From: JAUREX01 sp044356825
GTDB lineage: Bacteria; Pseudomonadota; Alphaproteobacteria; Rhodobacterales; Rhodobacteraceae
DNA length: 11,355 nt
Direction: 5' to 3'
Assembly: GCA_044356825.1 (NCBI GenBank)
Contig: JBIKVM010000083.1
Span: 1 to 11,355 of the forward strand
The notes below the pieces were generated by a model. The model made no database searches and was not told the DNA's origin. It worked only from the letters and a program-made list of their open reading frames with translations. Position 1 is the stretch's first letter. Each line of letters starts with the position of its first letter. This document shows positions 5,880 through 11,355 of the stretch, in pieces. Both the position numbers and the translations under genes were made by a program.

Positions 5880-7274
5880 ATGCGCTACATCTCGACCCGC
5901 GGCGCCGCCCCCCTCCTCGGCTTCGAGGCCGCGATGATGACGGGGCTCGCCCGCGACGGCGGCCTCTACCTGCCCGAGAGCATCCCGCATCTGACCGCGG
6001 CCGAGATCGCCGCCATGGCCGGCGCCCCCTATGAGGAGATCGCGCTGCGCGTCATGCGCCCCTTCGTGGCCGAGGCCTTCGACAGCGCGACGCTGTCCCG
6101 CCTGATCGCCGGGGCCTATGCGGGCTTCGGCCATCCGGCGCGCGCCCCGATCGTGCAGATCGGGCCGGGGCATTTCCTGCTCGAGCTTTTCCACGGCCCG
6201 ACGCTCGCCTTCAAGGATTTCGCCATGCAGCTTCTGGGCCGCATGATGCAGGCGGCACTCGCGCGTTCGGGCGGGCGCGTCACCATCGTGGGCGCCACCT
6301 CGGGCGATACGGGCTCGGCCGCGATCGAGGCCTTCGCGGGGCTTGCGGGCGTCGATGTCTTCATCCTTTTCCCCGACGGGCGCGTCTCGGACGTCCAGCG
6401 CCGGCAGATGACGACGCCCGACGCCCCGAACGTGCATGCGCTCGCCCTTTCGGGCGATTTCGACGATTGCCAGGCGCGGGTGAAGGATCTCTTCAACGAT
6501 CACGCCTTTCGCGACCGGGTGGGGCTTGCGGGCGTCAACTCGATCAACTGGGCGCGGATCCTCGCCCAGATCGTCTATTACTTCGCCGCCGGAACCGCGC
6601 TCGGCGCGCCGCACCGGGCGGTCGATTTCACGGTGCCCACGGGCAATTTCGGCGATGTCTTCGCGGGCGAGATGGCGCGGCGCATGGGCCTGCCGATCGG
6701 GCGGCTCATCGTCGCGACGAACCACAACGACATCCTGCACCGCACGCTCGAGACGGGCACCGCAACGCCCGAACCCGTGCGCCCCTCGATCAGCCCCTCG
6801 ATGGACATCCAGGTGTCCTCGAACTTCGAGCGCGCGCTCTTCCTCGCCCATGACGGCGACGCGGCGGCCGTCGCGGCGCTGATGGCCGAGCAGAAGGCGG
6901 GCCGGCCCTTCGCCATCGCACCCGGGCCGCTCGCGCGGCTGCGCGCGGCCTTCGCCTCGGGCCGCGTGTCCGAGGAGGAGACGCGCGCCACCATCGCCCG
7001 CACGCAGGCCCAGGCGGGCGAGCTTCTGTGCCCCCATTCGGCGGTGGGCGTGGCGGTGGCCGAGCGGCATCTGGGTGCCGCGCCGATGGTGACGCTCGCG
7101 ACCGCGCATCCGGCCAAGTTCCCCGACGCGGTCGAGGCCGCGACCGGCATCCGCCCCGCGCTGCCCGAGCGCATGGCCGACCTGCACCGCCGGCCCGAAC
7201 GCGTGACGCGCATCGCCAACGACCTCGGGGGTCTGCGCGCCCTCATCCTCGAACGGATCGGACAGGCGGCATGA
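5880..7274 (+). CDS. thrC: Threonine synthase
   Basis: The 464-residue, pyridoxal-phosphate-dependent cytosolic enzyme converts O-phosphohomoserine to threonine and phosphate, the last step of threonine synthesis. The N-terminal STRG...ARDGGLYLPESIP (6-36) is typical of the proteobacterial/fungal class. Lys112 in FHGPTLAFKDF is the predicted cofactor-binding lysine. GATSGDTGSAA (138-148) forms the phosphate-binding loop. Further conserved stretches are NSINWARILAQ, PTGNFGD and SSNFERALF. The length is normal and the gene is intact. The ATG at 5880 lies 15 nt after the surf1 stop, with a purine-rich AAGAAAG in the gap, so transcription with surf1 is likely. Its stop overlaps the start of the M16 peptidase gene (ATGA). 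Confidence 0.97.
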   Translation: MRYISTRGAAPLLGFEAAMMTGLARDGGLYLPESIPHLTAAEIAAMAGAPYEEIALRVMRPFVAEAFDSATLSRLIAGAYAGFGHPARAPIVQIGPGHFLLELFHGPTLAFKDFAMQLLGRMMQAALARSGGRVTIVGATSGDTGSAAIEAFAGLAGVDVFILFPDGRVSDVQRRQMTTPDAPNVHALALSGDFDDCQARVKDLFNDHAFRDRVGLAGVNSINWARILAQIVYYFAAGTALGAPHRAVDFTVPTGNFGDVFAGEMARRMGLPIGRLIVATNHNDILHRTLETGTATPEPVRPSISPSMDIQVSSNFERALFLAHDGDAAAVAALMAEQKAGRPFAIAPGPLARLRAAFASGRVSEEETRATIARTQAQAGELLCPHSAVGVAVAERHLGAAPMVTLATAHPAKFPDAVEAATGIRPALPERMADLHRRPERVTRIANDLGGLRALILERIGQAA

Positions 7275-8530
7275 TCACCCTCACCACCCTTTCGAACGGG
7301 TTCCGCATCGTCACCGACACCATGCCGGGGCTGCAATCGGCGACCGTCGGCATCTGGGTCGGCGCCGGTGCCCGGCACGAGACGGCCGCCCAGACCGGCA
7401 TCGCGCATTTCCTCGAACACATGGCCTTCAAGGGCACGGCGCGGCGGTCGGCGCGCGAGATCGCCGAGGCGATCGAGGATGTGGGGGGCTACATCAACGC
7501 CTACACCTCGCGGGAGACGACGGCCTATTACGCGCGCGTTCTGGCGGCCGACGTGCCGCTCGCGCTCGACGTCATCGCCGACATCGTCCTCAACCCCGCC
7601 TTCGACCCGGCCGAGATCGAGACCGAGCGGCATGTCATCCTGCAGGAGATCGGGCAGGCGCTCGACACCCCCGACGACATCATCTTCGACTGGCTGCAGG
7701 AAACGGCCTTTCCCGACCAGCCGATGGGGCGCCCGATCCTTGGGCCGGCCGAGAATGTCGCGGGGTTCAAGGCGCCCGATTTCCGCCGCTTCGTGCAGGG
7801 GCACTATACGCCGGGGCGCATGATCCTTGCGGCCGCAGGCGCGGTCGATCACGCGCGCCTTGTCGATGCGGCCGAGGCGCTCTTCGGGGGGCTGCCCGCG
7901 CGCGCGGCCCCGGCGCAGCTGCCCGCGCGCTTCGCGGGCGGCGAGCGGCGCGAGTTGCGCGATCTCGAGCAGGTGCATCTGGCGATGGCCTTTCCCGCGC
8001 CCGCCTGGTCCGCCCCCGACCTTTATGCGGCGCAGGTCTATGCCACGCTGATGGGCGGGGGCATGTCCTCGCGCCTCTTCCAGACGCTGCGCGAAGAGGC
8101 GGGGCTCTGCTACAGCGTCTTCGCCCAGGCCTCGGCGCATGAGGATACGGGGATCCTGACCCTCTATGCCGGGACGGGGGCGGGCGATGTGGCCGAGCTG
8201 GCCGAGCGCACCATCGCCGAGTTGCATCGCGCCCCCTCCGACATCACCCCCGCCGAGGTCGACCGCGCGCGGGCGCAGCTGCGCGCGGGCCTGCTGATGG
8301 GGCAGGAAAGCCCCTCGGCCCGGGCCGAACGTCTGGCGCGCCACCTTGCGATCTGGGGCCGCGTGCCCCCGATCGAGGAGATCGTGGCGCGCATCGACGC
8401 GGTCGGCCTGTCCGAGACGCGGGGCTTTGCCAAGGGGCTTGCCGGGGCCGGGCGGATGGCGATGACCCTCTATGGCCCGGCCGAGGGCGCGCCCGATGCC
8501 GCGACCCTTGCCGCGAGGCTTGCCGCCTGA
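7271..8530 (+). CDS. M16-family zinc peptidase (mitochondrial processing peptidase-like)
   Basis: The 419-residue protein belongs to the M16B insulinase/pitrilysin group, the family from which the mitochondrial processing peptidase beta subunit derives. The inverted zinc motif HxxEH is H46-F-L-E49-H50, and Glu126 lies 76 residues after His50, the spacing of the third metal ligand in this family. VGGYINAYTSRETTAYYA (71-88) is the conserved substrate-edge strand, and the C-terminal half has GGGMSSRLFQTLREEAGLCYS (262-282) with the R274/Y281 pair seen in active enzymes. The protein has no signal peptide, so it is probably cytoplasmic; its natural substrate is unknown. The ATG at 7271 overlaps the thrC stop. 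Its own TGA shares a base with the next ATG (TGATG). The frame is open upstream into thrC, but homology begins at MITLTTLSNGFR. Confidence 0.95.
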   Translation: MITLTTLSNGFRIVTDTMPGLQSATVGIWVGAGARHETAAQTGIAHFLEHMAFKGTARRSAREIAEAIEDVGGYINAYTSRETTAYYARVLAADVPLALDVIADIVLNPAFDPAEIETERHVILQEIGQALDTPDDIIFDWLQETAFPDQPMGRPILGPAENVAGFKAPDFRRFVQGHYTPGRMILAAAGAVDHARLVDAAEALFGGLPARAAPAQLPARFAGGERRELRDLEQVHLAMAFPAPAWSAPDLYAAQVYATLMGGGMSSRLFQTLREEAGLCYSVFAQASAHEDTGILTLYAGTGAGDVAELAERTIAELHRAPSDITPAEVDRARAQLRAGLLMGQESPSARAERLARHLAIWGRVPPIEEIVARIDAVGLSETRGFAKGLAGAGRMAMTLYGPAEGAPDAATLAARLAA

Positions 8531-9114
8531 TGTTCCTGCGCCGCCGCAAGGTCACGCTCGAGACCGCCCGGCTGATCCTGCGCCTGCCCGAAACGCGCGA
8601 TTTTCGCCAATGGGCCGATCTGCGCGGCGACAGCGCCGATTTCCTCCGCCAGTGGGAGCCGTCGTGGTCGGATGATCACCTCTCGCGCCGGGCCTTCGGC
8701 GCGCGGGTGCGCTGGGCCGCGCAATCGGCCGAACAGGGCACCGCCCTGCCCTTCCTGCTCGTGCGCGCTGCCGATGGGGTAGTGCTGGGCGCGGTCACGC
8801 TCGACCATATCCGGCGCGGCCCGTCGCAGACCGCGACGCTCGGCTACTGGATCGGGGCCGCCCATGCGCGGCGGGGCTTCATGCGCGAGGCGGTGGCGGC
8901 GGTGGTCGACCATGCGTTCTGGACGCTCGACCTCTCGCGGCTCGAGGCCGCCTGCCTGCCCGAGAACGCCGCCTCGCGCGGGTTGCTCGAGAAATCGGGA
9001 TTCAAATACGAAGGCGTGGCGCAAAGCTATCTCCAGATCGCGGGGCGCTGGCGCAACCACGTCCTCTATGCCTGCCTGCGCAACGACCGGCGCGGGCGCA
9101 CCGACGCGGGCTGA
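8530..9114 (+). CDS. rimJ: RimJ-like GNAT N-acetyltransferase
   Basis: The 194-residue protein is a GNAT-fold acetyltransferase of the RimJ/RimL type, which uses acetyl-CoA to modify the N-terminus of ribosomal or other proteins. Landmarks are LETARLILRLP (10-20), the RimJ-like FLRQWEP (38-44), RRGPSQTATLGYWIG (95-109), the acetyl-CoA loop ARRGFMREA (113-121), NAASRGLLEKSGFKYEG (146-162) and the C-terminal AGRWRNHVLYAC (171-182). The last block closely resembles the GQWRDHVL of E. coli RimJ. Substrate specificity cannot be read from sequence; S5 acetylation would be a guess. The start shares one base with the M16 peptidase stop, with GAGG at 8515-8518. It is the last gene of this tight cluster; 69 nt then separate it from coaBC. 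The symbol reflects family resemblance. Confidence 0.86.
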   Translation: MFLRRRKVTLETARLILRLPETRDFRQWADLRGDSADFLRQWEPSWSDDHLSRRAFGARVRWAAQSAEQGTALPFLLVRAADGVVLGAVTLDHIRRGPSQTATLGYWIGAAHARRGFMREAVAAVVDHAFWTLDLSRLEAACLPENAASRGLLEKSGFKYEGVAQSYLQIAGRWRNHVLYACLRNDRRGRTDAG

Positions 9115-9129
9115 CAGTCCCGCGAGGTG

Positions 9130-9158
9130 TTGCCAAGCGCGCGCCCGCCCCCTACAGC
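9130..9158 (+). promoter_or_regulatory. Putative sigma-70-type promoter for coaBC-dut
   Basis: TTGCCA (9130-9135) matches the -35 consensus at five of six positions and is followed, after exactly 17 nt, by TACAGC (9153-9158), a loose -10 match of three in six. Transcription would begin near 9165, about 19 nt before the coaBC ATG. The element lies in the 69-bp gap after the acetyltransferase gene, the natural place for a new transcription unit. This is pattern recognition only. Confidence 0.45.
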
Positions 9159-9183
9159 TTGGGGCCGGTTTCCGGGGGCCGCC

Positions 9184-10383
9184 ATGCTTGCAGGCAAGCG
9201 CATCCTTCTGATCGTCGGGGGCGGCATCGCGGCCTACAAGGTGCCCGAGCTCATCCGCCTCATCCTCGGGGCCGGGGGGGCGGTGACGCCCGTCCTGACC
9301 GCGGCCGGGTCGGCGTTCGTGACCCCGCTCACGCTCTCGGCCCTTGCCGGGCGTCGGTGCGAGAGCGACCTCTTCGATCCCGCGACCGAGGCCGAGATGG
9401 GGCATATCCGCCTCTCGCGCGAGGCCGATCTTGTCGTCGTCGCCCCCGCGACGGCCGATCTGATGGCCAAGATGGCGGCGGGGATGGGCAACGACCTCGC
9501 GACCACGCTCCTGCTCGCGACCGACAAGCGGGTGCTGATCGCGCCCGCGATGAACGTCCGCATGTGGGAGCATCCCGCGACCCGGCGCAACCTCGCCACC
9601 CTCGCCGCCGACGGCATCCTGACGGTCGGGCCCGGGATCGGCGCCATGGCCTGCGGCGAGACGGGCGAGGGCCGCATGGCCGAACCGGCCGAGATCCTCG
9701 CCGCGATCGCGGCCGCCCTTGCCCCCGCCGGCCCGCTGGCCGGGCGGCATGTGATCGTGACCTCGGGCCCCACGCATGAGCCGATCGACCCCGTGCGCTA
9801 CATCGCCAACCGATCCTCGGGCGCGCAGGGCAGCGCGATCGCGGCCGCGCTGCGCGATCTGGGCGCGCGCGTCAGTTTCGTGACCGGCCCCGCCACCCAC
9901 CCGCCGCCCGCGGGCGTCGCGCTGATCCGGGTCGAGACCGCGCGCGAGATGCTCGCGGCGGTCGAGGCCGCACTTCCGGCCGATGCCGCCGTCTTCGCCG
10001 CCGCGGTGGCGGATTGGCATGTGGCGAACGCGGCCGCGTCCAAGCGCAAGAAGGATCCCGCCGGCGCCCCGCCCGCGATCGAGCTTGCCGAGAACCCCGA
10101 CATCCTCGCGACCATCGCCCGCCGCAGCGCGGGGCGGCCGCGCCTTGTCGTGGGGTTCGCGGCCGAGACCGACGATCTGCGCGCCAACGCCGAGGCCAAG
10201 CGCGCCCGCAAGGGCTGCGACTGGATCGTGGCCAATGACGTGCGCCCCGAGACGGGCATCATGGGCGGGGCCGAGAACGCCGTCACCCTCATCACGCCCG
10301 CGGGGGCCGAGGACTGGCCGCGCCTGCCCAAGGCCGAGGTCGCGGCCCGCCTTGCCGCCCGCATCGCGAGCGCGCTGGCATGA
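9184..10383 (+). CDS. coaBC: Bifunctional phosphopantothenoylcysteine decarboxylase / phosphopantothenate-cysteine ligase
   Basis: The 399-residue protein (also called Dfp) catalyses two steps of coenzyme A synthesis: CTP-dependent joining of 4'-phosphopantothenate to cysteine, then flavin-dependent decarboxylation to 4'-phosphopantetheine. The N-terminal CoaC half (about 1-185) has GGGIAAYK (12-19), catalytic His74 in MGHIRL, the PAT-type flavin loop (89-96), PAMN (121-124) and the substrate clamp ACGETGEGRM with Cys157. The CoaB half has VTSGPTHEPIDPVRYIANRS (192-211) with Asn209, AAAVADWHV (272-280), the basic KRKK (287-290) and ENPDI (303-307). All key residues are present. The ATG at 9184 has GGGGG 5 nt upstream; an in-frame GTG at 9127 would add 19 non-conserved residues and overlap the putative promoter. 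It overlaps dut by ATGA. Confidence 0.96.
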   Translation: MLAGKRILLIVGGGIAAYKVPELIRLILGAGGAVTPVLTAAGSAFVTPLTLSALAGRRCESDLFDPATEAEMGHIRLSREADLVVVAPATADLMAKMAAGMGNDLATTLLLATDKRVLIAPAMNVRMWEHPATRRNLATLAADGILTVGPGIGAMACGETGEGRMAEPAEILAAIAAALAPAGPLAGRHVIVTSGPTHEPIDPVRYIANRSSGAQGSAIAAALRDLGARVSFVTGPATHPPPAGVALIRVETAREMLAAVEAALPADAAVFAAAVADWHVANAAASKRKKDPAGAPPAIELAENPDILATIARRSAGRPRLVVGFAAETDDLRANAEAKRARKGCDWIVANDVRPETGIMGGAENAVTLITPAGAEDWPRLPKAEVAARLAARIASALA

Positions 10384-10847
10384 GCGTGACGGTGCGCATC
10401 CTGCGCGAGGACTGGGCCGACCCCGAGGTGCCGCTGCCCGCCTATGCCACCCCCGGCGCGGCCGGCGCCGACATCCGCGCGAACCTGCCCGCCGATCTGC
10501 GCGCCTCGGGCCTCGCCCTCGGACCGATGGAGCGGCGGATCGTGCCGACCGGGCTGCGGGTCGAGATCCCGCCCGGGCACGAGATCCAGATGCGCCCCCG
10601 CTCGGGCCTCGCACTTTCGCATGGCATCAGCCTGCCCAACACGCCCGGCACCATCGACAGCGACTATCGCGGGCCGCTCGGCGTGCTGCTCATCAACTAC
10701 GGGCCCGAGCCCTTCGTCATCCGCCATGGCGAGCGGATCGCGCAGATGGTGCTCGCCCCCGTCCTGCAGGCGCGATTCGAGCCCGTCGCGGTGCTGGGCG
10801 AGACGGCGCGCGGCGCGGGCGGCTTTGGATCGACGGGGCGGGGTTAG
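10380..10847 (+). CDS. dut: dUTP diphosphatase (trimeric dUTPase)
   Basis: The 155-residue homotrimeric enzyme hydrolyses dUTP to dUMP and pyrophosphate, keeping uracil out of DNA and supplying dTMP synthesis. All five family motifs are visible in order: I, TPGAAGADI (24-32); II, RPRSGLA (72-78); III, GTIDSDYRGPLGV (90-102) with catalytic Asp93 and base-stacking Tyr96; IV, GERIAQMVLAP (117-127); V, RGAGGFGSTG (144-153), the flexible lid. The gene is complete. The start overlaps the coaBC stop (ATGA), a pairing of coaBC and dut that recurs in many bacteria. No strong ribosome site is visible, which fits translational coupling. One base separates its TAG from the next GTG start. Confidence 0.97.
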   Translation: MSVTVRILREDWADPEVPLPAYATPGAAGADIRANLPADLRASGLALGPMERRIVPTGLRVEIPPGHEIQMRPRSGLALSHGISLPNTPGTIDSDYRGPLGVLLINYGPEPFVIRHGERIAQMVLAPVLQARFEPVAVLGETARGAGGFGSTGRG

Positions 10848-10848
10848 G

Positions 10849-11355
10849 GTGGCGGTCGTCCTTGCCATGGCGGCGGCGATCTGGGGCGTCGGCTGGGCGC
10901 TCGGCGTGCCCTTGCGCCTGCGCTGGGCGATGCTCGGGGTGCTGTGGGCCGCGGTGGTGGCGCTGCACCTGATCCTGCCCGAGGGGCACGCGCTTCGCGC
11001 GTCCACCGGCGGCGCGGCCGAGCCATGGCTCGCGCTCGGGGTGGGTGCCGGGCTGATCGCGGCCTATCGTGCGGGGCTTGCGGGGCTGCGCCGGCGGCAT
11101 GTCGCGCAGGCGGCCCCCCCGACGGGTCCGCGCCCGCCGCTGTCCGAGGCCGAGCTCGAACGCTACGCCCGCCACATCATGCTGCGCGAAATCGGCGGCC
11201 CGGGGCAGGTGCGGCTGAAGCGCGCCCGGGTGCTCGTGGTGGGCGCGGGGGGCCTCGGCTCGCCCGCGCTTCTCTATCTTGCGGCGGCGGGGGTGGGGCG
11301 GATCGGGATCGTGGATCATGACCGCGTCGATGCCTCGAACCTCCAGCGCCAGATC
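10849..11355 (+). CDS. MoeB/ThiF/HesA-family E1-like protein with N-terminal membrane segments (partial)
   Basis: The window ends inside this gene after 169 codons. Residues 98-169 start the E1-like adenylation domain: LSEAELERYARHIMLREIGG, the ATP-binding VVGAGGLGSP (130-139) and DHDRVDASNLQRQI with the conserved Arg of NLQRQ. Such enzymes adenylate the C-terminal glycine of MoaD- or ThiS-like sulfur carriers in molybdopterin or thiamine synthesis; which partner applies cannot be told. The first 97 residues are not part of that domain and hold three hydrophobic segments (about 2-20, 26-43 and 59-79) followed by the basic RRRH, predicting a membrane-anchored enzyme. I recall similar extended forms in Rhodobacterales. 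The GTG at 10849, one base after the dut stop with GCGGGG 5 nt upstream, is preferred; ATG 10867 is the alternative. The CxxC zinc sites and the catalytic cysteine lie beyond the window. Confidence 0.88.
   Translation, partial: MAVVLAMAAAIWGVGWALGVPLRLRWAMLGVLWAAVVALHLILPEGHALRASTGGAAEPWLALGVGAGLIAAYRAGLAGLRRRHVAQAAPPTGPRPPLSEAELERYARHIMLREIGGPGQVRLKRARVLVVGAGGLGSPALLYLAAAGVGRIGIVDHDRVDASNLQRQI

Noticed and set aside
5370..7187. A 605-codon minus-strand open frame opposite surf1 and thrC, and a similar 588-codon one at 6578-8344
   Set aside because: Same kind of GC-driven shadow; no motifs, and both overlap thrC or the M16 gene.
9127..9183. GTG start for coaBC adding 19 residues
   Set aside because: The added residues are not conserved, and the ATG at 9184 has a better ribosome site and matches the usual CoaBC N-terminus.
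8470..10614. A 714-codon open frame on the minus strand opposite the acetyltransferase, coaBC and dut
   Set aside because: Its low-complexity Arg/Gly/Ala composition and full overlap with three clear genes mark it as a composition artefact.
1..11355. Search for mobile elements, defence systems, toxin-antitoxin pairs, CRISPR arrays or RNA genes
   Set aside because: Every gene is a recognisable core function, the spacing is tight, composition is even, and no terminal inverted repeats, spaced repeat arrays or tRNA-like folds were seen.

Overview
The window is a compact, very GC-rich (roughly 70 % by eye) stretch of core chromosome. It most likely comes from an alphaproteobacterium of the Rhodobacter/Paracoccus group (Rhodobacterales). 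The main reasons are the gene order (tldD divergent from coxB-ctaB-coxF-ctaG-coxC, then SURF1, thrC, an M16 peptidase and a RimJ-like acetyltransferase), the small CoxF-type protein, and a CoxB that closely resembles the Paracoccus protein, including an N-terminal Gln after signal cleavage. No tRNA, rRNA, CRISPR array, insertion sequence or phage gene was seen.

Layout. (1) 21-1442, minus strand: tldD, a complete metallopeptidase gene. (2) 1443-1643: a divergent intergenic region, locally richer in A+T, that should hold the promoters of tldD and of the oxidase operon. (3) 1644-5101, plus strand: the aa3-type cytochrome c oxidase operon. It encodes subunit II (coxB), heme O synthase (ctaB), the small membrane protein CoxF, the CuB-insertion chaperone (ctaG/cox11) and subunit III (coxC). 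Subunit I (coxA/ctaD) is absent and must be encoded elsewhere, as in Paracoccus and Rhodobacter. (4) 5187-9114: surf1 (oxidase assembly), thrC, an M16 peptidase and a RimJ-like N-acetyltransferase. These are tightly packed and the last three are joined by overlapping stop/start codons. A GC-rich hairpin separates coxC from surf1. (5) 9184 to the window end: coaBC (4'-phosphopantothenoyl-cysteine synthesis), dut (dUTPase) and the first 169 codons of a MoeB/ThiF/HesA-type E1-like enzyme. A promoter-like element lies in the short gap before coaBC.

How the genes work together: CoxB and CoxC are structural oxidase subunits, CtaB starts conversion of heme B to heme A, CtaG delivers copper to CuB, and SURF1 helps place heme A. 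The window therefore holds most of the oxidase assembly kit apart from subunit I, heme A synthase (CtaA) and the CuA-site chaperones. The downstream genes are unrelated housekeeping functions.

I did not find a convincing undescribed system. The most notable details are a perfect in-frame 15-bp tandem duplication that repeats the last codons and stop of coxC, a perfect 9-bp tandem duplication that doubles the Shine-Dalgarno-like element of coxC, and a hydrophobic membrane-anchor-like extension of about 97 residues on the MoeB/ThiF-like protein at the right edge.
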